NCBI RefSeq assembly: GCF_015291625.1
Contig: NZ_CP030047.1
Coordinates: 186,001-250,000, forward strand
Direction: 5' to 3'
Length of the DNA stretch: 64,000 nt
Source: Bradyrhizobium sp. CCBAU 53421
GTDB lineage: Bacteria > Pseudomonadota > Alphaproteobacteria > Rhizobiales > Xanthobacteraceae
Positions within the stretch are counted from its first letter, which is position 1. Each line of letters starts with the position of its first letter. This document shows positions 20,775-30,499 of the stretch, piece after piece. The position numbers and the translations under genes are program-made. The notes below the pieces were generated by a model that saw only the letters and a list, made by a program, of their open reading frames with translations, was not told the DNA's origin and did no database searches.

Positions 20775-21301
20775 CGCGATCCTCCTGGCTCTGGAAACAA
20801 TCCGATGATGCCGCCCTGCGGCATCGGCGGGGGTTTTGAGAATGATTGACCGGGAACGTCCCGGGTCGGCGGCGGCCCGCCGCGATCGACGGACCGCTGG
20901 TCGTTGAAGCCGCCGCGATGCCGTGCGGTCCAGCGCTCGAAGAAGCGGTGTTCGGCGTCCAATACATTGTCGGCCACGACGATGTCGAGCTGGCGCCATT
21001 TGCGCCGCGACAGCGTCCAGCGTTGCAGGGTTGCCGCCTCCAGCCCGATCAGCACCATCAACACCAGGTCGACGAGGAAGATCGCGCCGCGGCCGATACC
21101 GAGCTTGGTCAGCGCAAAATCGATCGCGAAGGTCAGGACGAGCCAGCCGATCAGCGCCAGCCAGAGCCTGTTCCAGGCCAGCCAGATCACGCCGGCGACC
21201 GCGGCCCAGAAATGGAAGCCGTCGCGCACGAACACGAACTTGTCGGTCGCCGCGAGATCGGCGCCGTTGGCCACGGGGGCATGCACTGTATAGACCGGCA
21301 T
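20771..21301 (-). CDS. DUF2628 membrane protein in the his operon
   Basis: A 176-residue protein with a hydrophobic core of three or so membrane segments (about residues 30-65 and 72-92), followed by a hydrophilic C-terminus ending in Pro/Gly-rich sequence ([18 protein letters not shown]). The pattern [14 protein letters not shown] followed by short membrane helices is that of DUF2628. Function is unknown. It lies between hisB and hisH, overlapping hisH by four bases, so it is co-translated with histidine genes, but a histidine role is not shown. Confidence 0.85.
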   Translation of the reverse strand: MPVYTVHAPVANGADLAATDKFVFVRDGFHFWAAVAGVIWLAWNRLWLALIGWLVLTFAIDFALTKLGIGRGAIFLVDLVLMVLIGLEAATLQRWTLSRRKWRQLDIVVADNVLDAEHRFFERWTARHRGGFNDQRSVDRGGPPPTRDVPGQSFSKPPPMPQGGIIGLFPEPGGSR

Positions 21302-21387
21302 CGAACGCTCCGCCGAGGATGGACTTTTACTTACCGCATGATCTCCGGGACAACCGGTGCCACCGGGTCCGGATCATGCTCCCGGGG

Positions 21388-21981
21388 TCAGCCGCCGAGC
21401 TGACCCTTGGTCGAGGGCACTTCGCCCTGGGCACGCGGATCGATCGCAACCGCGGTCCGGAGCGCCCTCGCCAAACCCTTGAAGCAGGATTCGGAGATAT
21501 GATGGCTATTCTCGCCATATAGGGTCTCGACGTGGAGAGTCACGCCGGCGTTCATCGCGAAGGCATTGAACCACTCGCGCACCAGCTCGGTGTCGAACTC
21601 GCCGATCTTGTCGCGCGGGAACTCGACCTTGAACACCAGCACCGGGCGGCCGGAGATATCGATCACGACGCGCGACAGCGTCTCGTCCATCGGCATGTGG
21701 ATCGAGGCGTAGCGGGTGATGCCGGCCATGTTGCCGAGCGCTTGCTTCACGGCCTGCCCGAGCGCGATCCCGACGTCTTCGGTGGTGTGGTGGTAATCGA
21801 CATGGAGGTCGCCATCCGCCTTCACCGTGATGTCGATGCGCGAATGCCGGGCCAGGAGGTCGAGCATATGGTCGAAGAAGCCGATCCCGGTCGAAACCGT
21901 GGATACGCCTGCTCCGTCGAGGTTGACCGTCACCTCGATGTCGGTCTCCTTGGTCTTGCGCTTGATGGTTGCGGTGCGCAT
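21388..21981 (-). CDS. hisB: Imidazoleglycerol-phosphate dehydratase
   Basis: HisB (197 residues), monofunctional; dehydrates IGP to imidazole acetol phosphate. Manganese-binding motifs [34 protein letters not shown] and [16 protein letters not shown] are all present. It is the first gene of the minus-strand his operon and faces hslV across a 244-bp gap that contains a family C repeat. No phosphatase domain is fused. Confidence 0.97.
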   Translation of the reverse strand: MRTATIKRKTKETDIEVTVNLDGAGVSTVSTGIGFFDHMLDLLARHSRIDITVKADGDLHVDYHHTTEDVGIALGQAVKQALGNMAGITRYASIHMPMDETLSRVVIDISGRPVLVFKVEFPRDKIGEFDTELVREWFNAFAMNAGVTLHVETLYGENSHHISESCFKGLARALRTAVAIDPRAQGEVPSTKGQLGG

Positions 21982-22109
21982 GAAGATTAAGCTTTCCCGT
22001 GCCGAAAACGCCGGTCTTTTAACAGGCTGATGTCACCTTCGCTACTGCGGGATGACCCGGAAACGCCCCAACTTCGGGCCATGGTGACCGGAAATCCTTG
22101 TCGATTTAG

Positions 22110-22172
22110 TTTTGACGCGTTTTCTTCACGCGATCCGGTGCCCACTTCGCTCGAAAACGCTCTGATTTCCCC
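22110..22172 (-). repeat. Family C dispersed repeat between hisB and hslV
   Basis: Reverse-complement copy: TTTTGACGCGTTTTCTTCAC, then GCGATCCGGTGCCCACTTCG, then CTCGAAAACGCTCTGA. It sits in the divergent hisB/hslV promoter region, about 55 bases upstream of the hslV start. Confidence 0.85.
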
Positions 22173-22225
22173 CGATTGTAACCCCCTGCCCGACCGCCTA
22201 AATCTGCCCGGAAGAGAGGTAACCT

Positions 22226-22783
22226 ATGCAAGTATCCCAAAATGAGCTGCCGGTCTGGCATGGCACCACGATCTGCACCGTCCGCAAGGGCGGCAAGGTG
22301 GTGATCGGCGGCGATGGGCAGGTCTCGATCGGCCAGACCGTGATCAAGGCCAACGCCAAGAAGGTCCGCCGGATCGGCAAGGGCGACGTGATCGGCGGCT
22401 TTGCCGGCGCCACCGCCGACGCCTTCACCCTGTTCGAGCGCCTGGAGAGCAAGCTGGAGCAATATCCGGGGCAATTGACCCGGGCCGCCGTCGAGCTCGC
22501 CAAGGACTGGCGGACCGACCGCTATCTGCGCCGGCTGGAGGCCATGATGATCGTGGCCGACAAGGACGTTTCCCTGGTGCTGACCGGCACCGGCGACGTG
22601 CTGGAGCCCGAGTCCGGGGTCATGGCGATCGGTTCCGGCGGCAATTACGCCCTCGCCGCGGCCCGCGCGCTGGTCGATACCGACAAGGACGCCGAGACCA
22701 TCGTGCGCCGCGCGCTGGATATCGCCGCCGATATCTGCGTCTACACCAACCGCAACGTGACGATCGAGACGATCGGCGGCTGA
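22226..22783 (+). CDS. hslV: ATP-dependent protease peptidase subunit HslV
   Basis: HslV (185 residues), the proteasome-like threonine peptidase of the HslUV complex. The catalytic N-terminal Thr should be Thr14 in [14 protein letters not shown] after removal of a 13-residue propeptide. [17 protein letters not shown] and [16 protein letters not shown] are family signatures. The GNAT gene starts two bases after its stop, and hslU follows two genes later, all on the plus strand. Confidence 0.97.
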   Translation: MQVSQNELPVWHGTTICTVRKGGKVVIGGDGQVSIGQTVIKANAKKVRRIGKGDVIGGFAGATADAFTLFERLESKLEQYPGQLTRAAVELAKDWRTDRYLRRLEAMMIVADKDVSLVLTGTGDVLEPESGVMAIGSGGNYALAAARALVDTDKDAETIVRRALDIAADICVYTNRNVTIETIGG

Positions 22784-22785
22784 GC

Positions 22786-23271
22786 ATGGCCGGCGCCTAT
22801 CATTTCCGCCCGATGACGACCGCCGACCTGCCGCGGATCAAGCAGTGGCTGACGTTGCCGCATGTCCGGGAGTGGTGGGGCGATCCGGCCGAGCAGTACG
22901 CGCTGGTCAGCGGTGACCTCGACGAGGCGGCGATGGACCAATTCATCGTTAGCACCGAGGGCAACGATTTCGGCTACCTCCAGTGCTACGACCTGACGGC
23001 CTGGAATTCCGGTTTCGGCAAGCAACCAGACGGCACGCGCGGAATCGATCTCTTCATCGGCGAGCTCACCATGGTCGCGCGTGGCCACGGCTCGGCGCTT
23101 ATCCGTGCCTTTGCCGACGACCGGCTGGCGCAAGGCGCGCCACGCATCGTCACCGACCCCGATCCGGCCAATGCGCGTGCCGTGCGCGCCTATGCGAAAG
23201 CGGGCTTTCGGGAAGCCGGAATGGTCGACACGCCCGACGGGCCGGCACTGCTGATGGTCCGCGACGCATGA
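22786..23271 (+). CDS. GNAT family N-acetyltransferase (AAC(6')/IucB-like)
   Basis: A 161-residue GNAT protein. The [25 protein letters not shown] start and the acetyl-CoA loop [13 protein letters not shown] (R/Q-x-x-G-x-G/A) are visible. This subgroup resembles aminoglycoside 6'-acetyltransferases and siderophore acyl-transferases, but the position between hslV and hslU is conserved in Rhizobiales and suggests a housekeeping substrate. I do not call it a resistance gene. It overlaps the DUF2585 gene at ATGA. Confidence 0.85.
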   Translation: MAGAYHFRPMTTADLPRIKQWLTLPHVREWWGDPAEQYALVSGDLDEAAMDQFIVSTEGNDFGYLQCYDLTAWNSGFGKQPDGTRGIDLFIGELTMVARGHGSALIRAFADDRLAQGAPRIVTDPDPANARAVRAYAKAGFREAGMVDTPDGPALLMVRDA

Positions 23272-23864
23272 TGATCGCGCAAAAGTCCGGCACCGGCGTT
23301 CCGGCGTGGCAGTGGTTCGCGATTGCCGCCGCGCTGCTCGTGCTGCAGGCTGCGCTGCTCTATGCGATGGGCCGCCTGCCGATCTGCGCCTGCGGCTATG
23401 TCAAGCTCTGGCATGGCACGGTGCAGAGCTCGGAGAATTCGCAGCACATCGCCGATTGGTACACGCTGTCGCATGTGCTGCATGGCCTGTTGTTCTATGG
23501 CCTGACCTTCCTGGCGCTGCCTCAGCTCGCCTGGCCGGGGCGGCTGATTGTCGCGATGCTGATCGAAGGCAGCTGGGAGCTCGTCGAAAACTCCAACTGG
23601 ATCATCGAGCGCTACCGCGCCGGCACGATCTCGCTCGATTATTACGGCGACACCATCGTCAATTCGGTGTCGGATACGCTTGCGATGGTTTTCGGCTTCC
23701 TGCTGGCGCGCAAGCTGCCGATCGCCGCGACTGTCGCACTCGGCGTTGTGTTCGAAATCGTGATGCTGCTTCACATTCGCGACAATCTGACACTCAACAT
23801 CATCATGCTGATCCACCCGTTCGAGGCGATCAGGCAGTGGCAAGCCGGGCCGCCCATCCTTTAG
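23268..23864 (+). CDS. DUF2585 (UPF0314) membrane protein
   Basis: A 198-residue protein with about five or six hydrophobic segments and the conserved internal block [20 protein letters not shown] followed by [16 protein letters not shown], typical of UPF0314. Function unknown. Many polar residues in that block (His, Asp, Glu) suggest a membrane enzyme, which is inference only. It overlaps the GNAT stop by four bases and precedes hslU by about 53 bases. Confidence 0.88.
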   Translation: MMIAQKSGTGVPAWQWFAIAAALLVLQAALLYAMGRLPICACGYVKLWHGTVQSSENSQHIADWYTLSHVLHGLLFYGLTFLALPQLAWPGRLIVAMLIEGSWELVENSNWIIERYRAGTISLDYYGDTIVNSVSDTLAMVFGFLLARKLPIAATVALGVVFEIVMLLHIRDNLTLNIIMLIHPFEAIRQWQAGPPIL

Positions 23865-23917
23865 GCGGATCATGACCACCGCTTGCCGAGACCCCGATTT
23901 CAACCTAGCTAGAGCCA

Positions 23918-25222
23918 ATGACCGACTTCTCCCCCCGCGAAATCGTTTCTGAACTTGACCGTTTCATCGTCGGCCAGGCCGATGCCAAGCGCGCCGTCTC
24001 GATCGCGCTGCGCAACCGCTGGCGGCGGCTGCAGCTTTCCGGTTCCCTGCGCGAGGAGGTTCTGCCCAAGAACATCCTGATGATCGGGCCGACCGGCGTC
24101 GGCAAGACCGAGATCGCGCGGCGGCTGGCCAAGCTCGCGGGCGCGCCGTTCCTCAAGGTCGAGGCCACCAAATTCACCGAGGTCGGCTATGTCGGCCGCG
24201 ACGTCGAGCAGATCGTCCGCGACCTCGTCGAGGTGGCGATCGCGCAGACCCGCGAGCGCAAGCGCAAGGACGTCCAGGCCCGCGCCCAGCTTGCCGCCGA
24301 GGAGCGCGTGCTGGATGCGCTGGTCGGCCCCGGATCGAGCCCGGCGACGCGGGAGTCGTTCCGCAAGAAGCTGCGCGCCGGCGAGCTCAACGACAAGGAA
24401 ATCGAGATCGAGACGCAGTCGGGAAGCAGCGGCATGCCGATGTTCGAAATCCCCGGCATGCCCGGCGCCCAGATGGGCGCGATCTCGCTCGGCGACATCT
24501 TCGGCAAGATGGGCGGACGCAGCAAGACCCGCCGCCTGACGGTGGAAGGCTCGCACGAGATCCTCGTCAACGAGGAATCCGACAAGCTGCTCGACACCGA
24601 CCAGCTGGTGCAGGAGGCGATCAACGCCGTCGAGAACAACGGCATCGTCTTCCTCGACGAGATCGACAAGATCTGCGTGCGCGAGAACCGCGCCGGCGGC
24701 GACGTCTCCCGCGAGGGCGTGCAGCGCGACCTGCTGCCGCTGATCGAAGGCACCACGGTCTCGACCAAGCACGGCGCGGTCAAGACCGACCACATCCTGT
24801 TCATCGCCTCGGGCGCCTTCCACATCGCCAAGCCCTCGGACCTGTTGCCCGAATTGCAGGGCCGCCTGCCGATCCGCGTCGAGTTGCAGGCGCTGACCCG
24901 CGACGACATGCGCCGGATCCTGACCGAGCCGGAAGCCTCGCTGATCAAGCAATATGTCGCGCTGCTGAAGACCGAGGGCGTCACGCTCGACATCACCGAC
25001 GGCGCGATCGACGCGCTGGCCGATGTCGCGGTCGCGGTCAATTCGACGGTCGAGAACATCGGCGCGCGGCGGCTGCAGACCGTGATGGAGCGGGTGCTGG
25101 ACGATATCTCCTTCACCGCCCCCGATCGCCACGGCGAGACCATCCAGGTCGACGCCGACTACGTTACCAAGCATGTCGGCGACCTCGCCAAGAACGCCGA
25201 TCTGAGCCGGTTTATTTTGTAA
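23918..25222 (+). CDS. hslU: ATP-dependent protease ATPase subunit HslU
   Basis: HslU (434 residues), the AAA+ unfoldase that feeds HslV. Walker A is [17 protein letters not shown] and Walker [11 protein letters not shown]; the inserted I-domain (residues about 100-240) and the C-terminal [16 protein letters not shown] with the terminal hydrophobic tail (DLSRFIL) that docks into HslV are complete. The start follows the hslV-GNAT-DUF2585 run. Confidence 0.97.
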   Translation: MTDFSPREIVSELDRFIVGQADAKRAVSIALRNRWRRLQLSGSLREEVLPKNILMIGPTGVGKTEIARRLAKLAGAPFLKVEATKFTEVGYVGRDVEQIVRDLVEVAIAQTRERKRKDVQARAQLAAEERVLDALVGPGSSPATRESFRKKLRAGELNDKEIEIETQSGSSGMPMFEIPGMPGAQMGAISLGDIFGKMGGRSKTRRLTVEGSHEILVNEESDKLLDTDQLVQEAINAVENNGIVFLDEIDKICVRENRAGGDVSREGVQRDLLPLIEGTTVSTKHGAVKTDHILFIASGAFHIAKPSDLLPELQGRLPIRVELQALTRDDMRRILTEPEASLIKQYVALLKTEGVTLDITDGAIDALADVAVAVNSTVENIGARRLQTVMERVLDDISFTAPDRHGETIQVDADYVTKHVGDLAKNADLSRFIL

Positions 25223-25234
25223 GCGGCCACCGCA

Positions 25235-25402
25235 GTCGTCCCGGCGAAAGCCGGGACCCATAACCACTGATGCCCGTGTTGACCAAGACTCGGGCCGACA
25301 TTCCTTCTAGAACTGCCTTCGGTGGTTATGGGTCCCGGGTCGCGTGGAGTTTATCATCGGGCGGCGCTTGGCGCCGACCTGGTGGCTTGCCCGGGACGAC
25401 GA
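25235..25402. repeat. Family A palindromic repeat interrupted by a second short repeat
   Basis: The left arm GTCGTCCCGGCGAAAGCCGG with GACCCATAACCAC pairs with GGTGGTTATGGGTCCCGG on the right, but the right arm is split: about 43 bases (25346 to about 25390) separate it from the expected ending CCCGGGACGAC. The inserted stretch includes TTATCATCGGGCGGCGCTTG. It lies between hslU and the next gene, upstream of its start. Confidence 0.65.
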
Positions 25403-25415
25403 GAGTGGGCGATCG

Positions 25416-26540
25416 ATGAGTCTGCGAGTCTGGGAGAGACCCTGGCGCTTGATGCTGGCCGTCAATGCGGCCGTGCTGGTCGGGGTGTTCCTGCACAAGA
25501 TCGCGCTGCCGCCCTTCGTCCCCTACATCCACCTGCTGGTCGACTATCACTACGGCTTCACCAAGCGCGCGCTGGTCGGCGCGATCGTGTCGCTGTTCAC
25601 CGACAAGGTGCCGGTATGGCTGGTGTTCGCGCTGGCCGGCGCGATCTGGCTGGTGACGCTCGGACTGTTCGTCAAACTGTTTCGGCGCACATTCGGCTTC
25701 GACGATGCGCATTGGCCGCTGTTCGTCTTCATCGCGGGCTCGCCGTTCTTCCTGAAGAATTTCATGCACACGCTCGGCCATTTCGACATCTATGGCTGTG
25801 CGCTGGCGATCGTGCTGCTGCTGATCCCGGCGCGCTCGGTCGTCTACGTGCTGATCGCGGCGCTGTTCTCGATCCTGCTGATCCTGGTCCATCACATCTT
25901 CGTCCTGATGTATGTGCCGACCATCACGGCGATCGTGGTGCTGCGCTTCTATCTGATGCAGAACGCGACGCCGCGGAACATCGCCGTCGGCCTCGCGGCG
26001 CTCGCCGCGGTCGGCATCCTGTTCCTGGTCGCGCAGTTCGCCGGCACGGTCGAGGTGCCCTATGACGCGTTCATCCGTCACCTGCAGAGCCGGATGGCCG
26101 ATCCGTGGCGGACCGATCTGCTTCAGTTCGGTTACATCTGGTACCAGCCGCTGTCGAAGGAGTTCGCCGACACCTGGGCGCGGATGCCCTCGAACATCCT
26201 GGGCGTCCCGGTGTTTGCGCTGCTGATCTGGCTGCATGCGCCGCTGTCGCGCTATTTCGCGCGGCTGATCGGCGCGCTGGCGAACGAGCTGCATCGGCGG
26301 ATCGTGCTCGCCGCGCTCGTCATGATCAGCGCAGGTTATCTCGTGATGTTCGTGACCGTGTTCGACTATTCGCGCTGGATCTCGAACTGGGCGGTTTGCA
26401 TTTTCCTGATGCTGCATGCGGTGAAGATGCTGCCCGCGTCGAAGGACGTGCCGCCGATCCCGTCAGATGATCGCAAGACGACGGTCTTCGGCTGGGTCAT
26501 CACGCTGATCCCGCGCGTCGGAATTGTCCGGCCTTTTTAG
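25416..26540 (+). CDS. Polytopic membrane protein of unknown function
   Basis: A 374-residue protein with about nine or ten hydrophobic segments spread along its length. Aromatic and charged residues cluster in loops (YHYGFTKRALVG, TLGHFDIYG, FDYSRWISNW). The layout is reminiscent of integral-membrane glycosyltransferase-type proteins, but no catalytic motif is secure. The ATG at 25416 gives MSLRVWERPWRLMLAV; longer versions run into the repeat. It converges on the smr gene, with only a few bases between the stops. Confidence 0.75.
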   Translation: MSLRVWERPWRLMLAVNAAVLVGVFLHKIALPPFVPYIHLLVDYHYGFTKRALVGAIVSLFTDKVPVWLVFALAGAIWLVTLGLFVKLFRRTFGFDDAHWPLFVFIAGSPFFLKNFMHTLGHFDIYGCALAIVLLLIPARSVVYVLIAALFSILLILVHHIFVLMYVPTITAIVVLRFYLMQNATPRNIAVGLAALAAVGILFLVAQFAGTVEVPYDAFIRHLQSRMADPWRTDLLQFGYIWYQPLSKEFADTWARMPSNILGVPVFALLIWLHAPLSRYFARLIGALANELHRRIVLAALVMISAGYLVMFVTVFDYSRWISNWAVCIFLMLHAVKMLPASKDVPPIPSDDRKTTVFGWVITLIPRVGIVRPF

Positions 26541-26542
26541 CG

Positions 26543-27136
26543 TTAGCCCCGCGCGCGCCGGACGCGGACGTAAAGCGCGCCCTCGCCGCCATGGCCGATA
26601 TGCGCTTCCTCGAAACCGACGACGAGGGAGCGGAATTCCGGAAGGCTGAGCCATTCCGGAACCTGGCGGCGCAGCACGCCGCGTTCGGACTCCAGACCGC
26701 CGACCTTGCCCTTGCCGGTGATGACGAGCACGAAAGTGAGCCCGTCGCTGTGCGCGCGCTGCAGGAAGGTGAAGAGCACACGATGCGCGCGCATCTGGGT
26801 CATGCCGTGCAGATCGAGCCGCGCATCGATCTCCTGCCGGCCGCGCGACAGCCTTGCACGTTCGCGGCGACCGATCGGTGCCAGCGGCGGCACGTGTGGA
26901 CGCGGCGCCGGCGCCGCCTTGGCTGACGTCGCCGGCTTGATCGGGATGGGCTTGGTCGCGGCGTGATGCGTGGCCGGGTCAGCGGCGACGCCGTGGGCTT
27001 TCGGTGCGGCCGGCTTCTTGCGCAGCGGCTTGACCTGCTTGGCGACGCTTTCCCAAAGCGCACGCTCCTCTTCGCTCAGCGCGCGCTTGCGCCGCGACGG
27101 AGCGGACGGATCGGGGATCGGCGCGGGTCGTTTCAT
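26543..27136 (-). CDS. Smr domain protein
   Basis: A 197-residue protein. The first roughly 95 residues are a low-complexity Ala/Pro/Lys-rich linker. The C-terminal Smr domain shows DARLDLHGMTQMRAHRVLFTFLQ (LDLHGM) and VLVITGKGKVGG (TGKG), the conserved nuclease-like signature. Smr proteins act in RNA or DNA cleavage; stand-alone bacterial members are linked to ribosome rescue. It overlaps the mltA stop by four bases on the minus strand, forming tim44-mltA-smr. Confidence 0.9.
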   Translation of the reverse strand: MKRPAPIPDPSAPSRRKRALSEEERALWESVAKQVKPLRKKPAAPKAHGVAADPATHHAATKPIPIKPATSAKAAPAPRPHVPPLAPIGRRERARLSRGRQEIDARLDLHGMTQMRAHRVLFTFLQRAHSDGLTFVLVITGKGKVGGLESERGVLRRQVPEWLSLPEFRSLVVGFEEAHIGHGGEGALYVRVRRARG

Positions 27137-28752
27137 TGATCGCGGTGATGGCGAGTGCGCCTGTAGCGCCGCTTCTCCGGTTGCTGCGGAATGTCGGGCC
27201 GGGCAACCGGCAACGGCACCGGTTCTGCCACAGGCGCAGCCTGCGCGACAGGGGTTGTTGCCGGAGCAGCGGCGGGCGCGGCATCCTTCGCGGCCGGGCT
27301 CTTGGCGGCGTGATTGGCCGCGTCCTTGCTCCCGGCCTTGGCGATGGTCACCGTCGGCACATCCGCAGGCTTCGCCGCCGCCTTGTCCTTCTGCGGATCG
27401 GTCTGCGGAAACAGTTTTGCGATCTTGGCCGACGGCCGCTCGTCAGGGATCGGCAGCTTGTGGCCGCGCGCGACGGGGTCGAGCCCCTTCGGCACCAGTA
27501 TCACGAACTGCATATTGTGCCGCAGCCGGCCCGAGACCTTTCCGGCATCCGCGCCGGCGCCGAAATAGAGATCGGCGCGCGCCGGGCCAACGATCGCAGA
27601 CCCAGTATCCTGCGCGATCATCAGCCGGTGGAACGGCGTCTTCGACTGCTCGGATTCGATCGGCAATTCGCCCGCGATGAAGAACGGCGTGCCGTAGACA
27701 TGCAGCGCCTTGTCGACCGCGATCGAGCGGCCGGGCGTCAGCGGCACGCCCTGCGCGCCGACGGCCTCGTCCTTGTCGGACAGCGGCACCTCGCGGAAGA
27801 ACACGTAGGCGCGGTTCTGCCGTCGCAGCTCCTTGGCGCCGTCGGGGTTCTGCTCCATCCACTCCCTGATCTTCTGCATCGACATCTGCTCCTTCGGGAT
27901 GATGCCGCGCTCGATCAGCACGCGTCCGACCGGCGTGTAGGGATAGCCATTATGCGCGTCGTAATTGATGCGCAGCGTGGTGCCGTCCTCGAGCTTGATC
28001 CGTGCCGAGCCCTGGATCTGCGTGAACAGCAGGTCGGTCTGGTTCTTCAGCCAGCAGATCTCGAGCCCGCGGCCGGCGATCGCGCCGTCCTCGATCTGGC
28101 CGCGGTCGTAATAGGGCACCAGCTTGCGGCGGCCGATCTTGCGATACACCGGACCGCTGTTGGGCAGGCCGACGGACGCTTGCGTCTTGCCGCGCACGAA
28201 CAGGTTGGACGGCCGGCGATAGACCGGAACATTGTAGACGTCGGTCTGGGTCCGCGATCCCTCGAGCACCGGCTCGTAATAGCCGGTGACGAAGCCGGCC
28301 TCCTCGCCGAGCCGCGAGATGCGCAGCGGCACGAAGTTCTGCTCGAAGAACTCCCTGGCTTTCGCGCCACTGGCGAGATCGAGTCCCTTGGCGATCCGGC
28401 AGGGATCGCGCAGCGAGCTGCCGAGCGCCTTCGACTCCGCGGGCGCGCCCTGCTGGGCCGCGATCGGCTTGCAGCTGGTGCGAAACGCCTTGTAGGCCGC
28501 GAGATGATCGTCGTCGCTCCAGCCGGCGACATTGGCCCAGGCCAGTGGTTCGTACTGGCTGCCGCTGAGCTGCAGCGGCAATTCCAGATCGGGATAGGGG
28601 ATCGGGTGGGTGTGCTCGTGTCGCGGCGCGGCGTGCCGGCTCGACCTGTAGCGCGCGGCGATCGCCGCGGTGGAGCACACAACCGCGAGCGCGCAGCACG
28701 CGATCGCGAGGCGCCCGTAGCTGAGATGTTTAGTGAGCGCTTCCAGTGCCAA
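27133..28752 (-). CDS. mltA: Murein transglycosylase A
   Basis: MltA-type lytic transglycosylase (539 residues) that cleaves peptidoglycan. A signal segment (GRLAIACCALAVVCSTAAIAAR) is followed by the MltA barrel (FVTGYYEPVLEGS, PYYDRGQIEDGAIAGRGLEICWLKNQTDLLFTQIQGSARI in spaced blocks) and the 3D domain (MIAQDTGSAIVGPARADLYFGAGADAG). The C-terminal 90 or so residues are Ala/Pro/Lys-rich. The start is a TTG at 28752 that overlaps the tim44 stop by 23 bases; a later start would cut the signal peptide. Confidence 0.93.
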   Translation of the reverse strand: MALEALTKHLSYGRLAIACCALAVVCSTAAIAARYRSSRHAAPRHEHTHPIPYPDLELPLQLSGSQYEPLAWANVAGWSDDDHLAAYKAFRTSCKPIAAQQGAPAESKALGSSLRDPCRIAKGLDLASGAKAREFFEQNFVPLRISRLGEEAGFVTGYYEPVLEGSRTQTDVYNVPVYRRPSNLFVRGKTQASVGLPNSGPVYRKIGRRKLVPYYDRGQIEDGAIAGRGLEICWLKNQTDLLFTQIQGSARIKLEDGTTLRINYDAHNGYPYTPVGRVLIERGIIPKEQMSMQKIREWMEQNPDGAKELRRQNRAYVFFREVPLSDKDEAVGAQGVPLTPGRSIAVDKALHVYGTPFFIAGELPIESEQSKTPFHRLMIAQDTGSAIVGPARADLYFGAGADAGKVSGRLRHNMQFVILVPKGLDPVARGHKLPIPDERPSAKIAKLFPQTDPQKDKAAAKPADVPTVTIAKAGSKDAANHAAKSPAAKDAAPAAAPATTPVAQAAPVAEPVPLPVARPDIPQQPEKRRYRRTRHHRDQ

Positions 28753-29434
28753 CCAGCTTCCAGTTCGGATCGCGGGAAGTCGAGTCGCGGGCGAATGTCC
28801 AGATATCGGTGATGTCGGCGACCTTGTCCGGGCTGCCGTCGACGATGGTTCCCGTCTTGTCGCGGGTGACCGAGATCATCTGCGACACGAAGCGGACGGT
28901 CAGCTGGGTCGAGCGATCGCGCGTCTCCGCGCCGACGATCTCGGCCTTGTCGATCGACACGAACCGCGTCTCGGTCTTCTGCTCGTGCTTCTCGCGATCC
29001 TTGATCGCGGCCTCGAAGCTCTCATAGACCTCGGTCGACAGCAGGTCGCGCAGCGCACGGCGATCGCCATTGGCGAAGGCCAGCACGATCATTTCGTAGG
29101 CCGAGCGGGCGCCCGAGAGGAAATGCCGCGGATCGAACGAGGAATCCTGGAGGGCAACCGCGTCGAGACCCTGGGCCAGCGGCGTGCCGGGCTCGGCGAT
29201 ACCCTTCCAGCGTTCGGTGGGTTCGGCCGGTTCGGCGGGCGCGGCCGGGGCCGGCTGATCGATCACCGATCCCGGGATCGGCACGACGTTGTTATCCTGG
29301 CCGCGCTGCAGGACGTTGGGTGCTGCACGATCATACGGCGGCCGCTCGCTTCCCGTGCGCTGGCCAAGGACGCTGCGCAGGCGCAGGAAGATAAATACGG
29401 CCAGCGCCAGGAAGATGATGGTGTAGATATCCAC
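28730..29434 (-). CDS. Tim44/TimA-like domain protein
   Basis: A 234-residue protein. An N-terminal membrane anchor (DIYTIIFLALAVFIFLRLRSVLG) is followed by a Pro/Ala-rich linker and a Tim44-like domain with FDPRHFLSGARSAYEMIVLAFANGDRRALRDLLSTEVYESF. Bacterial Tim44-like (TimA) proteins are inner-membrane proteins related to the mitochondrial import motor subunit. It is divergent from secB, a conserved Rhizobiales arrangement. Confidence 0.9.
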   Translation of the reverse strand: MDIYTIIFLALAVFIFLRLRSVLGQRTGSERPPYDRAAPNVLQRGQDNNVVPIPGSVIDQPAPAAPAEPAEPTERWKGIAEPGTPLAQGLDAVALQDSSFDPRHFLSGARSAYEMIVLAFANGDRRALRDLLSTEVYESFEAAIKDREKHEQKTETRFVSIDKAEIVGAETRDRSTQLTVRFVSQMISVTRDKTGTIVDGSPDKVADITDIWTFARDSTSRDPNWKLVGTGSAH

Positions 29435-29854
29435 GTCGAGTTCGCTTTCTGGTCTCTGCCGGCAACGGGCCGGGCATCAAAGCGTTCCCGGTGGGGAACG
29501 GCAGAGATTACATCACCGATTGAGTCCGCAGCATGTAGGCACGAAACTATGCCCGGCCAATGGCGCTTTTTGGCACGGGCAAGTGTAGCGCGTTTTGACC
29601 CCGGGAGGAAACCCGTTCCAAGCCGGAAATCGCGCATCTTCAATAATTTAGGAAGCCGTTAAGAGATTGGGCGGAGTTGCGCTCGCCGTCCGGTTGCCGG
29701 AGATTTGGCCACCGGCTCGCCCGGGGCGCGGTCGTTCGTCGTCCTTGTGGACCGAGCCGGGCCTATGATAGCCACTCGCCGGCATCGGCATTTCCAAACC
29801 TTAACGCGTGCCGTCGGACATCCTGTCCCGAGCGCCGCTCCTGGAGACATTTTC
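29435..29854. other. 420-bp intergenic region between tim44 and secB
   Basis: It holds the divergent promoters and no convincing ORF. One short hairpin is CGTTCCC-N4-GGGAACG (29482-29499). AT-richer stretches near 29638-29665 (TTCAATAATTTAGG, then GCCGTTAAGAG) could be promoter sequence. No repeat family is recognised. Confidence 0.5.
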
Positions 29855-30343
29855 ATGACCAATGGCAACGGCACCCCCGTCGAACAGCCCGCCCCCCAGC
29901 TCAACGTGCTGGCGCAGTACACCAAGGACCTGTCGTTCGAGAACCCGAATGCGCCGGCCTCGCTCGGCCAGCAACAGCAGCAGCCGGCGATCAACATCCA
30001 GATCAACGTTTCCGCCAACAACCTGTCGGAGAACGAGTACGAGGTGATCCTCTCGATCGAGGGCAAGGCCGAGTCGGCGGGCAAGGTGATGTTCAGCTTC
30101 GACCTCGCCTATGCCGGCGTCTTCCGGATCGTGAACGTGCCGAAGGAGAACCTGCATCCGCTGGTCATGATCGAGTGCCCGCGACTGCTGTTCCCGTTCG
30201 CGCGCGAGATCGTCGCGACCTCGGTCCGCGATGGCGGCTTCCCGCCCCTGTTGCTCGACCCCGTCGATTTCGTCGGCCTCTACCGCCAGAACATGGAGCG
30301 CCAGGCCGCCGCCCAGGCCGCTTCCGGCGTCAAGCCGAGCTGA
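29855..30343 (+). CDS. secB: Protein-export chaperone SecB
   Basis: SecB (162 residues), the tetrameric cytoplasmic chaperone that delivers precursors to SecA. The conserved core is [46 protein letters not shown] and [15 protein letters not shown]. The frame opens earlier, but the ATG at 29855 gives [11 protein letters not shown], the usual start. It sits left of the origin region, in the secB-dnaQ-coaE-maf-ppsR order typical of alphaproteobacteria. Confidence 0.97.
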   Translation: MTNGNGTPVEQPAPQLNVLAQYTKDLSFENPNAPASLGQQQQQPAINIQINVSANNLSENEYEVILSIEGKAESAGKVMFSFDLAYAGVFRIVNVPKENLHPLVMIECPRLLFPFAREIVATSVRDGGFPPLLLDPVDFVGLYRQNMERQAAAQAASGVKPS

Positions 30344-30383
30344 ATCACAGTTCGAGAAGCATAACGCCCGGCGAGGTGTAATC

Positions 30384-30487
30384 CGTCATCCTGAGGAGCC
30401 CGCACTTGCGGGCGTCTCGAAGGATCGACGGCCACCGGCCGGGCCGTCATCCTTCGAGACGCCGCTTCGCGGCTCCTCAGGATGACG
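30384..30487. repeat. Family B palindromic repeat (copy 1)
   Basis: About 104 bp with inverted ends: CGTCATCCTGAGGAGCCCGC on the left and GGCTCCTCAGGATGACG on the right; two further internal arms (GTCTCGAAGGATCGACGGCC / GGCCGTCATCCTTCGAGAC) form a nested stem. It fills the gap between convergent secB and dnaQ. Copies are at 51812 and 55012. Confidence 0.87.
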
Positions 30488-30499
30488 GGGATATAGAGA

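Noticed and set aside
22786..23271. Aminoglycoside resistance gene
   Set aside because: Only the general GNAT/AAC(6') fold is seen and the location between hslV and hslU suggests a housekeeping role.
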